28,411 nt of DNA from an uncultured Bacilli bacterium (GTDB lineage: Bacteria; Bacillota_I; Bacilli_A; RFN20; CAG-631). This document shows positions 17,146 to 24,028 of the stretch, one piece after another (the first letter of the stretch is position 1; the number at the start of each line of letters is the position of its first letter). Position numbers and translations under genes: made by a program. Location of the stretch: NCBI GenBank assembly GCA_934215405.1, contig CAKPZU010000014.1, forward strand, positions 1-28,411. The letters run 5' to 3'. Below the pieces are notes generated by a model. The model made no database searches. It worked only from the letters and a program-made list of their open reading frames with translations, and was not told the DNA's origin.

Positions 17146-17773
17146 TTATTTTATTCTTTACTAGTTTATATACTTGATTAAATACTTCATCAACAGATTT
17201 ATTAGCATCAACAAGAGTTATTCTATCCTTATATTTTTCCTTTATTATTTCATATCCTTGATGAACTTTATTATGGAAATTTATATCCTCAAGGTCTAAA
17301 CGATTGATTTCATTTTGACGATTTTCCATAATTCTTTTTAAGCCAACGCTTGGTGAAATATCAAGTAAAATAGTTAAATCAGGCCATGCTTTATCAATAG
17401 CAAACATGTTGATTGAATAAACCTCATCAATGCCTATTCCTCTAGCATAACCTTGATAGGCTAATGATGAATCAACAAATCTATCTGAAATAACAATATA
17501 GCCATCATTTAATGCTGGAATAACCTTTTCGACTAAATGTTGCCTTCTGCTTGCTGCATACAATAAAGCTTCACATCTAGCATCTAAATTAGTATTTTTA
17601 ACATCTAAAATGATATCTCTAATGTTTTCAGCTATTTTAACTCCACCTGGTTCTCTAGTATATAAGGTTTTGTATCCTTCACTATTTAATTTATCAACAA
17701 CCATTTTAGCAATTGTTGTTTTTCCACTTCCATCAGGACCTTCAATTGAAATAAATAAACCCATTTCCCTCAC
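17135..17773 (-). CDS. tmk: Thymidylate kinase
   Basis: A 212-residue kinase that turns dTMP into dTDP with ATP. Walker A is GPDGSGKTT (12-20), the DR-type dTMP-binding site is TREPGG and SDRFVDSSLAYQG, and the LID region contains RIMENRQ. Length is normal. The start is uncertain: GTG at 17773 or ATG at 17764 (the fourth codon). The ATG gives the usual family N-terminus but has GAGGG only two or three bases upstream; a good AAAGGAG lies too far upstream of either. First gene of the ten-gene minus-strand operon, behind a palindromic promoter region (17821-17858). Confidence 0.95.
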   Translation of the reverse strand: MREMGLFISIEGPDGSGKTTIAKMVVDKLNSEGYKTLYTREPGGVKIAENIRDIILDVKNTNLDARCEALLYAASRRQHLVEKVIPALNDGYIVISDRFVDSSLAYQGYARGIGIDEVYSINMFAIDKAWPDLTILLDISPSVGLKRIMENRQNEINRLDLEDINFHNKVHQGYEIIKEKYKDRITLVDANKSVDEVFNQVYKLVKNKINGN

Positions 17774-17820
17774 TTACAATTTCTTAAATAAAAAATTGCT
17801 GCTCCTTTCTTTGCCTATTA

Positions 17821-17858
17821 ATTATACACCATCTTTTAATTAAATAAAAGATTGGTGT
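17821..17858 (-). promoter_or_regulatory. Putative promoter and palindromic operator of the tmk operon
   Basis: On the minus strand a consensus TATAAT (17826-17821) directly follows a large inverted repeat: ACACCATCTTTTA (17826-17838) pairs with TAAAAGA-T-TGGTGT (17845-17858), 13 pairs with one bulged T and a 6-base loop. The repeat fills the space where the -35 box and spacer should be; no good -35 hexamer is visible. Such placement is typical of a dimeric repressor site, though it could also form a hairpin if transcription starts further upstream. No T-run follows on either strand directly, so a terminator is unlikely. Confidence 0.45.
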
Positions 17859-17939
17859 AACCCTCTTATTTATTTAATTTTTTATTTTTTACTCTTTTTT
17901 AATAAAAATGAAGATTTTTTGATAATTATTATAATTTTC

Positions 17940-17968
17940 TTGTTACAATAGCTTTTTTTGAGTAAAAT
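17940..17968 (+). promoter_or_regulatory. Promoter for the zinc-motif membrane protein
   Basis: TTGTTA (17940-17945), 17 bases, and TAAAAT (17963-17968). The AGAAGGTGA ribosome site precedes the ATG at 17990. Diverges from the tmk promoter; the 216-base gap holds both and no other gene. Confidence 0.5.
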
Positions 17969-17989
17969 AGTTTTAAGAAGGTGATGTAA

Positions 17990-18922
17990 ATGATTCTTAA
18001 CTTAGATAAGTTTTACCAGGATAATAACTTTAAGGTCAGCAAAAACGTTCACTATGGAATCTATAGGAAGCGTGTAATATCTATTGTTTATGCAAACTCA
18101 TTGATTAAGGTAACTATTTCCTTTAATACCCAGCTTTTAAAGGAAGAAGGCCAACAAATTTCAAATAGAATGAGTGAATTAAAAAAGGACTATAAAGCTT
18201 TGCAAAAAGCATTAACAACCAATATCTATGAAGAGCTAATTATCTATGAAGGCCACGATATAAATGAAGTATTTTTACCAATACTAAATGGATGCTTAGA
18301 TATATTAGATGAATTTATTGCACCTCAAATTGAAAATTGCCCATTTTGTCATAGAGTAATGCCTTCTAATTCACCATTTATTAGATTAAATGAAAGTGTT
18401 ATTCAAGGCCACGATGAGTGTATTAATCAACTAATTGAAACATCAAAGCATCTTGACATCGAAAAATCTTTGAATGATAAGCAAGCAATTTTAAAAACAA
18501 TTGGAGTTTCTCTTTTGAGTATGCTTATTGTTTGCGGACTTATCTTACTTTTATCATTTTATAACCTATTTTCATATGTTTCCTTTTTATCTGGCTGGGG
18601 ATTTTTCTTACTTACAACCTTCCTTTTAAAAAAATTCAAAATTATTCTTACAAAAAAGGACTTGATTATTTTTTCAATATTTTCTTTTCTATCGATAATT
18701 TTATCACTTTATTTTGGTATGGCAATAAGTATTTATAAAAGTAATGGCGATTTAGCTTTTACCTATATACTAACTCATTTCTTTAGTATTATTATTAACT
18801 CTACTGGTGCTTTAAAACTACTTTTATTAGATTTTGTATTTTCAGTACTATTAGTTGCTCCATCGCTATATATAAGATTTAAACAACGATCAGCATTTAA
18901 TAATAAAATCGAAAAAATTTAG
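17990..18922 (+). CDS. Multi-pass membrane protein with a cytoplasmic-type zinc motif, function unknown
   Basis: A 310-residue protein of unrecognised family. Residues 1-110 look soluble, with charged helices. A probable zinc site follows: CPFC (C117, C120) and H141..C144 in GHDEC, a C2HC spacing like small treble-clef or zinc-ribbon folds. From about 165 to 300 there are four or five hydrophobic segments, ending in a short basic tail. The arrangement (soluble domain, zinc knuckle, C-terminal membrane bundle) is seen in several uncharacterised Firmicutes proteins. It is monocistronic, with its own promoter and terminator, between two divergently read housekeeping operons. Nothing nearby suggests a substrate. 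Confidence 0.75.
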   Translation: MILNLDKFYQDNNFKVSKNVHYGIYRKRVISIVYANSLIKVTISFNTQLLKEEGQQISNRMSELKKDYKALQKALTTNIYEELIIYEGHDINEVFLPILNGCLDILDEFIAPQIENCPFCHRVMPSNSPFIRLNESVIQGHDECINQLIETSKHLDIEKSLNDKQAILKTIGVSLLSMLIVCGLILLLSFYNLFSYVSFLSGWGFFLLTTFLLKKFKIILTKKDLIIFSIFSFLSIILSLYFGMAISIYKSNGDLAFTYILTHFFSIIINSTGALKLLLLDFVFSVLLVAPSLYIRFKQRSAFNNKIEKI

Positions 18923-18943
18923 GGATAATTCCCTATTTTTTTT
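18920..18943 (+). terminator. Intrinsic terminator overlapping the stop of the zinc-motif gene
   Basis: TAGGGA (18920-18925) pairs with TCCCTA (18930-18935) around TAAT, followed by eight Ts. The stop codon TAG forms the start of the stem. Confidence 0.8.
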
Positions 18944-18976
18944 AACTATTGTTTCTATTTTTTATTAAAAATATCA

Positions 18977-19123
18977 TTGACATTTACAATAAGAATTTTG
19001 CCAAAGAATTATTATAAAAATAGCATACTTAAATTTAAAAAATTTGAAGAATATTATGTTGCTTCACGTGAAGAAATTAATAGTAAATATGAATTTCGAG
19101 CATTTTCTTTACTGCGATTATAA
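18977..19123 (+). other. Possible small ORF or gene remnant
   Basis: In the 255-base space before the trxA terminator, an open frame of 48 codons begins with TTG at 18977 and ends in TAA at 19121-19123. The translation contains FKKFEEYYVASREEINSKYE, which has a soluble, helix-like and non-random look, but there is no ribosome site before the TTG and no ATG. The frame stays open upstream without a better start, so it may be the tail of a decayed gene. It matches nothing I know. Chance cannot be excluded. Confidence 0.2.
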
Positions 19124-19142
19124 TACAATTTCCTAATAAAAC

Positions 19143-19190
19143 AAAAAAAGATGCTTCCTATATTTTGTATGTTAGGATAGCATCTTTTTT
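19143..19190. terminator. Bidirectional terminator at the end of the psuG-trxA operon
   Basis: Left arm AAAAAAAGATGCT-TCCTA (19143-19160) pairs with TAGGA-T-AGCATCTTTTTT (19173-19190) around a 12-base loop, with one bulge. It lies eight bases past the trxA stop and has T-runs on both strands. Confidence 0.85.
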
Positions 19191-19198
19191 GACTTTCA

Positions 19199-19513
19199 TT
19201 ATTCGTAAATAGTTTTTAGATTTTGCATTATTGCACTTTTTGGTTTAAAGCCCATTTCTCTTAAAGCCATTTTTTGATTTTTAATATAAACAACTGTCGG
19301 AATAGACATTATTCCAAACATTTCTGAAAGCTCATGAGCCTTATCAACATCGACCTTAACAAAAGTAACATTATTTACTTCATTTGCAATTTCTTCAATA
19401 ATTGGTGAAAGCATTTTGCAAGGATTACACCATGTTGCAAAAAAGTCGATTACTACATTGTTGTTTTCTTTAATTAATTGTTCAAATTCTTCTTTTTTTG
19501 TAATGTATTGCAT
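19199..19513 (-). CDS. trxA: Thioredoxin
   Basis: A 104-residue cytoplasmic disulfide reductase with the thioredoxin fold. The active site is WCNPC (28-32), where most thioredoxins have WCGPC. Asn at this place is rare and would be expected to change redox potential somewhat, but the two cysteines and the cis-proline P72 in MSIPTVVYI are intact. Length is normal. The start has a ribosome site (AGGAG) upstream. Last gene of the psuG-cmk-der operon, 11 bases after the SpoVIF-family gene; thioredoxin reductase is not in the window. Confidence 0.95.
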   Translation of the reverse strand: MQYITKKEEFEQLIKENNNVVIDFFATWCNPCKMLSPIIEEIANEVNNVTFVKVDVDKAHELSEMFGIMSIPTVVYIKNQKMALREMGFKPKSAIMQNLKTIYE

Positions 19514-19524
19514 TTTTTTCTCCT

Positions 19525-19767
19525 TTACTGATTGTTCATTTTTTTTATTTCATCATTTATTTGATTGTTTTTAACAGCATTTACAATTTTATCTTCTTTA
19601 TCTTTATCGACATCTTTTCCTGCCATTGATGCAATAGTATGAATTAAATCACGAAGATTATTTTCATCACTCATATTCTTATTTTGTATCGATTTAGCAA
19701 GATTTATAATATCATTTTTTTTAACATTTGTTTTCTTTTCAACTTTATTAAATAAATTATTATTCAT
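19525..19767 (-). CDS. Stage VI sporulation protein F (SpoVIF) family protein
   Basis: An 80-residue protein. The start at 19767 is chosen because GGAGG stands five bases before it; a longer frame reaching back to 19848 would add 27 residues that overlap the end of der and have no ribosome site. The sequence (FNKVEKKTNVKKNDIINLAK, then RDLIHTIASMAG and KEDKIVNAVKNN) closely follows the SpoVIF/YjcC-type pattern, known in Bacillus as a late spore-coat assembly factor. I recall the family rather than having searched it. No other sporulation gene is present here, so the protein may have another role or be a remnant of a spore-forming ancestor. It lies between der and trxA. Confidence 0.75.
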   Translation of the reverse strand: MNNNLFNKVEKKTNVKKNDIINLAKSIQNKNMSDENNLRDLIHTIASMAGKDVDKDKEDKIVNAVKNNQINDEIKKMNNQ

Positions 19768-19804
19768 AATTACCTCCAGTATATTATATGAGGTAGTTAC
19801 TTTT

Positions 19805-21115
19805 TTAATCACGAGCACGTAAAATAAATTTAATAGGTGTACCTTCAAAATCGATTCTTTCTCTTAATTTATTTTCAAGATATCTTTTATAGGAAAAGTG
19901 CATAAAGTTTGGATCATTAACAAATAAAACGATAGTTGGTGGATTTGTTGCTACTTGATTTGCATAATAGATTTTTAATCTTCCACCATTAAAATCAGGT
20001 GTTGAATTATAAGCATAAGCATCTAAGATTATTTCATTAATAATACTAGTTGGAATATGCTTACTAGAGTTTTTATATACTTTAGCTATTTCTTCAACTA
20101 TATTTCCTACCCTTTGCTTTGTTAAAGCACTTACAAATAAAAATGTTGCATATTGACAGAATTTAAAGTTTTCCTTTAAATCCTTAATATATTCATTCAT
20201 GCTTTTTTCTTCTTTATTAACTAAGTCCCATTTATTAACAACGATTATTAATGGTTTAGCTTCTTCAACCGCATAGCTTACAACACTTCTATCTTGCTCT
20301 AATATTCCTTTTTCACCATCAATAACTAATACTACAACATCGCTTCTTTCAATAGCACTTAAAGCTCTTAATGCAGCATATTTATCAATAGCCTCATAAT
20401 CCTTTCCTTTCTTTTTAAGACCAGCAGTATCAATTATTACATATTCTTGTCCATCTCTAACAAATAAGGTATCAATTGCATCTCTAGTTGTGCCTTCAAT
20501 ATTTGAAACAATTACTCTTTGTTCATTTAAAATGGCATTATATAATGATGACTTTCCTACATTTGGCCTTCCAATTAAAGAAAAATGAATAGCTTCATCA
20601 TTATTGTTATTTTCAATACGAGGTAGTTTTTCAATTACCTTATCTAATAAATCACCAATACCAATACCATGAGTTGTTGAACAAATAACAATGTCATCAT
20701 CAAAGCCTAGCTTATAATAATCATAAGCATTAGCCATTAAAGAAACATCATCAACCTTATTAACAGCTACTATTACAGGCTTATTTGATTTTTTTAGCAT
20801 TTTAGCAATTAAGAAATCATCATTTGATACTTCGCTTCTACCATCACATAAAAATATAATTAAATCAGCTTCTTCGATTGCTATTTCTGCTTGCATTCTT
20901 ATATTTTCTTGGAATGGCTTATTTTCAATTTCTATTCCTCCAGTATCAATAATATTAAATTCACGAGTTAACCATGAAGCTTTAGCATATATTCTATCTC
21001 TAGTTACTCCTGGTTCATCATATACTATTGATTTACGTTCGCCAACTATTCTATTAAAGAGTGAGGATTTTCCAACATTTGGCTTTCCAACAATTGCAAC
21101 AATTGCTTTTTTCAT
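19805..21115 (-). CDS. der: Ribosome-assembly GTPase Der (EngA)
   Basis: A 436-residue protein with two tandem GTPase domains, needed for 50S subunit maturation. First P-loop GKPNVGKSS (10-18), with DTGG at 57-60; second P-loop GRPNVGKSS (182-190), with DTAGLKKKGK; NKWD completes the second guanine site. The C-terminal KH-like domain ends with ENKLRERIDFEGTPIKFILR, which is highly conserved. Length is normal. It follows cmk by 25 bases; the cmk-der neighbourhood is widely conserved in Bacilli. Confidence 0.97.
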   Translation of the reverse strand: MKKAIVAIVGKPNVGKSSLFNRIVGERKSIVYDEPGVTRDRIYAKASWLTREFNIIDTGGIEIENKPFQENIRMQAEIAIEEADLIIFLCDGRSEVSNDDFLIAKMLKKSNKPVIVAVNKVDDVSLMANAYDYYKLGFDDDIVICSTTHGIGIGDLLDKVIEKLPRIENNNNDEAIHFSLIGRPNVGKSSLYNAILNEQRVIVSNIEGTTRDAIDTLFVRDGQEYVIIDTAGLKKKGKDYEAIDKYAALRALSAIERSDVVVLVIDGEKGILEQDRSVVSYAVEEAKPLIIVVNKWDLVNKEEKSMNEYIKDLKENFKFCQYATFLFVSALTKQRVGNIVEEIAKVYKNSSKHIPTSIINEIILDAYAYNSTPDFNGGRLKIYYANQVATNPPTIVLFVNDPNFMHFSYKRYLENKLRERIDFEGTPIKFILRARD

Positions 21116-21140
21116 ATTATATCGCTCCTTTCTAGAATAT

Positions 21141-21821
21141 TTACTTATTTTGAATTTCTAATACTTTATTATAAATTTGAGATACTGCTTCATCAATTGT
21201 TAAATTAGTAGTATCAAGCTCAATTGAATCATTTGCCTTCTTTAATGCTCCAAAGCCTTTATTCATATCCATATAATCTCTATCTTGAATTTCCTTTAAG
21301 ATAGTTTCATATGGGGTTGTAATACCTTTACTTACATTTTCATTATATCTTCTTAATGCTCTAACATTAGCATCAGCAATTTGATAAATTTTTAAATTAG
21401 CATTAGGTAAAACAACTGTTCCTATATCTCTTCCATCCATAACAACGCCATTTTTTGAAGCATTAGCTAGCTCACGTTGCTTTATAACAAATAATTCTCT
21501 TACTTCCTTAGGACAAGAAACTAATGAAGCAAGCTTTGAAACCTCATTTGTTCTAATATCACTAGTAACATCCTTACCATCTAAATAAATATTCCCATTT
21601 TCATTCATAAAAATATTTATTTTATTAGTAGCTTTTACTAATTCATCTTTATTATAAGCATCAATATTGTTATTTAAAACATACAATGCTAAGCAACGAT
21701 ACATAGCTCCTGTATCAATATAGGTATAATTTAGCTTTTTAGCCAATCTTTTTGCAACAGTTGATTTACCAGCAGCTCCTGGTCCATCAATAGCAATTAC
21801 AATTTTTTTATTTTCTTCCAC
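21141..21821 (-). CDS. cmk: Cytidylate kinase
   Basis: A 226-residue kinase that converts CMP and dCMP to the diphosphates. P-loop is GPGAAGKST (13-21), followed by YIDTGAMYRCLALY and the conserved MDGRDIGTVVLPNANLKIY, which bind the nucleotide; the LID region is near RALRRYNENVSKG. Typical bacterial length. It overlaps the upstream small membrane-protein gene by 14 bases, so translation is probably coupled. Confidence 0.96.
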   Translation of the reverse strand: MEENKKIVIAIDGPGAAGKSTVAKRLAKKLNYTYIDTGAMYRCLALYVLNNNIDAYNKDELVKATNKINIFMNENGNIYLDGKDVTSDIRTNEVSKLASLVSCPKEVRELFVIKQRELANASKNGVVMDGRDIGTVVLPNANLKIYQIADANVRALRRYNENVSKGITTPYETILKEIQDRDYMDMNKGFGALKKANDSIELDTTNLTIDEAVSQIYNKVLEIQNK

Positions 21822-22077
21822 AATATATCACCACCGCTAAAATTATGATTATAATAACAACAATAATAAACACAATAAGAGCAGTTGGAACTTTTCTTTT
21901 ATTATGTTCTTTCGTTTGTTTATTAAGATTATCCTCACCAAAGAAGTCTGGATCAATAGTACTTAATGTCTTTTTTGTTTCATCAAAGTCTTCGTTTGAA
22001 TGTGCTTTTGCTTTATTTTCAATTTCTTTATTTACTTTTTTATATAATTCTTGATTTCTATCAACTCTTTTTTCCAT
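21808..22077 (-). CDS. Small tail-anchored membrane protein, unknown
   Basis: An 89-residue protein with a hydrophilic, highly charged N-terminal part (1-62, helix-forming, no cysteines) and one hydrophobic helix (about 65-86) near the C-terminus, ending CGRK. That layout puts the charged part in the cytoplasm with the protein held by its C-terminal helix. It is located between psuG and cmk, overlaps cmk by 14 bases, and starts 24 bases after psuG. I do not recognise the family. The overlap with cmk makes it a likely real gene, conserved in place at least in close relatives. Confidence 0.65.
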   Translation of the reverse strand: MEKRVDRNQELYKKVNKEIENKAKAHSNEDFDETKKTLSTIDPDFFGEDNLNKQTKEHNKRKVPTALIVFIIVVIIIIILAVVIYCGRK

Positions 22078-22101
22078 TATTACACCTTCAAACTAGAATA
22101 T

Positions 22102-23010
22102 TTATTTTAATTTACAATATTCTCTAGCTATTATAGCACCAATCTTAGCATTATTATAAATTAAATCTATATTTGCTCTTAAAGATTCACCCTTTGTTTC
22201 TTCAACAATTTTCTTTAATAAAAATGGAGTGATATCCTTGCCATGTACCTTTAATTTATTAGCCTCATTAATAGCTTCATCAATATATTTATTGATTATT
22301 TCATTTGGAATTTCTTTTTCGCGTGGAATTGGTACTGATACTAAAATGCCACCATTAAGTTTTAAATCTCTTTTATATTTAATAACACTAGCGATTTCCT
22401 TTTCATCCTTCATAGCATAATCAAGTTTTAAGCCGCTATCTGTTGAATAAAAAGCAGCTAAATTTTCTGATTTATAGCCTAATACTGGAACACCTTGTGT
22501 TTCAAGATATTCAAGGGTTAATGGTAAATCTAAAATTGCTTTAGCTCCAGCGCAAATTACAGTAACATTAGTTTTTGCAAGCTCTTGTAAATCAGCAGAA
22601 ATATCAAATGTTTGTTGAGCATTTTTATGTACTCCCCCAATTCCTCCAGTAACAAAAACTTCAATATTAGCAAGGGAAGCTAAAATCATAGTTGCAGAAA
22701 CAGTTGTAGCCCCCCACATCTTACGAGCCATAACAACAGGTAAATCACGTCTACTTACCTTAGCAATTCCACCTTTTTTACCAAATTGCTCAATTTCATC
22801 TGCACTCATACCTATAATTGCTTCACCATCAATAATGCCAATTGTAGCAGGTATAGCACCATTTTCACGAATTATACGTTCAACCTCTAAAGCTGTTTTT
22901 ACATTTTGAGGATATGGCATACCATGAGAAATAATTGTTGATTCTAAAGCGATAACTGGTAAATTATTATCTATTGCTTTTTTTACTTCATCACTAATTT
23001 TAATTTTCAT
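22102..23010 (-). CDS. psuG: Pseudouridine-5'-phosphate glycosidase
   Basis: A 302-residue enzyme that splits pseudouridine 5'-phosphate into uracil and ribose 5-phosphate, salvaging pseudouridine from RNA turnover. Marks: NLPVIALESTIISHGMPYP near residue 14, VSRRDLPVVMARKMWGATTVSAT, FVTGGIGGVHKNAQQTFDIS, and CAGAKAILDLPLTLEYLET, all strong matches to PsuG. Length is normal. It needs a partner kinase (PsuK) to phosphorylate pseudouridine first; no PfkB-type kinase gene lies in the window. The ATG has GAGG eight bases upstream. First gene of the operon leading through cmk, der and trxA; the pyrimidine link to cmk is suggestive. Confidence 0.95.
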   Translation of the reverse strand: MKIKISDEVKKAIDNNLPVIALESTIISHGMPYPQNVKTALEVERIIRENGAIPATIGIIDGEAIIGMSADEIEQFGKKGGIAKVSRRDLPVVMARKMWGATTVSATMILASLANIEVFVTGGIGGVHKNAQQTFDISADLQELAKTNVTVICAGAKAILDLPLTLEYLETQGVPVLGYKSENLAAFYSTDSGLKLDYAMKDEKEIASVIKYKRDLKLNGGILVSVPIPREKEIPNEIINKYIDEAINEANKLKVHGKDITPFLLKKIVEETKGESLRANIDLIYNNAKIGAIIAREYCKLK

Positions 23011-23165
23011 ATTTTTTTACCTCTTTTAAATTATATTTAAAATATACCATTTTTTTATACTTTAATAAAGTAAAATCAACTTATTTAGATAAAAATGCCA
23101 AAAAACTTTAAAGTGTGATGTTTTTACTAAAAATATAAATCGCCATTAACAATGAAATATGTCTA

Positions 23166-23194
23166 TTTACATAAAGCAAGTAATATTGTAGAAT
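23166..23194 (+). promoter_or_regulatory. Promoter for the 162-residue membrane protein
   Basis: TTTACA (23166-23171), 17 bases, TAGAAT (23189-23194), 27 bases before the ATG at 23222. The ribosome site is weak. The 211-base gap between divergent genes shows nothing else clear; the psuG promoter is not obvious. Confidence 0.5.
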
Positions 23195-23221
23195 ATAGAA
23201 AAGAAATGATGATATATAAAT

Positions 23222-23710
23222 ATGGATAACAAAAAAATGATTCCTGATATTGGTGAGGTAAATGTTGTTGAAAGCGGCTTATCAGGAAAAATGAAGGTTT
23301 TTGTAAATGGCAATGAGCTTACTCAAATAAGCAAAAATGAATTTGCCTACATTGATGAAAATAATGAGACAATTAATTTCATTGTAACTGGGAATTTATT
23401 GAAGGGTATTAACCTAAGAGTTAATCAAATGTCTCCAAAAAGCTCACCGCTTGAAATATTTTTAGCCTTATTACCATTTATATTTGATATAATTTGGGGA
23501 AATATTCCTAGTACTGTTGGTATTTTTCCAATAGTTGGCGGAGCAATTGGCGGAGTAATTACTGCTTTACTTGGTATGACTAGTTTAATTTTCATGAAAA
23601 AAACAAAGAATGTTTTATTTAAACTCTTAATTGGCTTAGGTTTTGCTATAATAGCTATTTTAATTTGCTACCTAATAGCTCTTGCAATTTTATCAGCAGC
23701 TCAACAATAG
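23222..23710 (+). CDS. Membrane protein of unknown function
   Basis: A 162-residue protein. The first 75 residues are soluble-looking and beta-rich, with a short strand-turn pattern (KMKVFVNGNEL, EFAYIDENNETINFIV). They are followed by three hydrophobic segments (about 78-95, 97-122 and 128-158) with many glycines (VGGAIGGVITALLG). A small extramembrane domain on a membrane base would suit a sensor, tether or transporter accessory, but I do not recognise a family and the neighbours do not help. No strong ribosome site lies before the ATG, and no better start is present. It is followed by the separately transcribed ferredoxin gene. Confidence 0.65.
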   Translation: MDNKKMIPDIGEVNVVESGLSGKMKVFVNGNELTQISKNEFAYIDENNETINFIVTGNLLKGINLRVNQMSPKSSPLEIFLALLPFIFDIIWGNIPSTVGIFPIVGGAIGGVITALLGMTSLIFMKKTKNVLFKLLIGLGFAIIAILICYLIALAILSAAQQ

Positions 23711-23759
23711 TTATTTAAATTTTTTTTGAAAAAGGGTGTTAAATATTTTAAAAATGTTA

Positions 23760-23765
23760 TATAAT
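23760..23765 (+). promoter_or_regulatory. -10 box of the ferredoxin gene
   Basis: TATAAT at 23760-23765, about 28 bases before the start, with a GGAGG ribosome site in between. The -35 region at a normal distance (TGTTAA, 23737-23742) is poor; TTGAAA at 23726 is too far away. Confidence 0.4.
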
Positions 23766-23793
23766 AGACGTGTAAACTTTGGAGGAATTTAAA

Positions 23794-23976
23794 ATGAAAG
23801 TATACGTAGATGACGATAAATGTATCGGATGTGGTCTTTGCACTAGTTTAGCTGATGCTGTTTTCTCATTAAACGATGATGGAAAAGCTGTTGCTGGAGA
23901 AGTTACTGCAGCTGATGAAGAAGCAGTTGAAGGTGCAATTGCAAGTTGCCCAGTTGAAGCAATTAGCAAAGAATAA
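23794..23976 (+). CDS. Ferredoxin, single [4Fe-4S]
   Basis: A 60-residue electron carrier. Cysteines C10, C13, C16 and C52 (CIGCGLC...CP) bind one [4Fe-4S] cluster; the second cluster seen in clostridial ferredoxins is missing, so it is the small monocluster type. The protein is very acidic, as expected for a redox partner. The start at ATG 23794 is preferred because GGAGG lies 8 bases upstream; an upstream TTG at 23779 sits inside that ribosome site. The reading frame uses favoured codons and has its own promoter and strong terminator, suggesting high expression. Likely partners are pyruvate:ferredoxin oxidoreductase or a hydrogenase; none is in the window. Confidence 0.93.
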   Translation: MKVYVDDDKCIGCGLCTSLADAVFSLNDDGKAVAGEVTAADEEAVEGAIASCPVEAISKE

Positions 23977-23993
23977 TTAATTTTTATAAAAGT

Positions 23994-24028
23994 AAAAGCC
24001 ATAATTGAGGAATTATGGCTTTTATTTT
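23994..24028. terminator. Bidirectional terminator between ferredoxin and ribU
   Basis: A perfect 13-base-pair stem, AAAAGCCATAATT (23994-24006) with AATTATGGCTTTT (24011-24023), loop GAGG, then a T-rich tail. The ribU stop codon (24024-24022) lies in its 3' arm, so the structure serves both convergent genes. Confidence 0.88.

Noticed and set aside
17826..17858. The palindrome as a transcription terminator
   Set aside because: It lies in a divergent gap with no gene ending into it and no adjacent T-run, so operator or 5' leader structure is more likely.
19768..19848. 27-residue N-terminal extension of the SpoVIF-family protein
   Set aside because: It overlaps the end of der and lacks a ribosome site; GGAGG sits before the ATG at 19767 and family similarity begins there.
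23757..24002. Minus-strand open frame opposite the ferredoxin
   Set aside because: Antisense shadow of a highly codon-biased gene, with the terminator in its middle.
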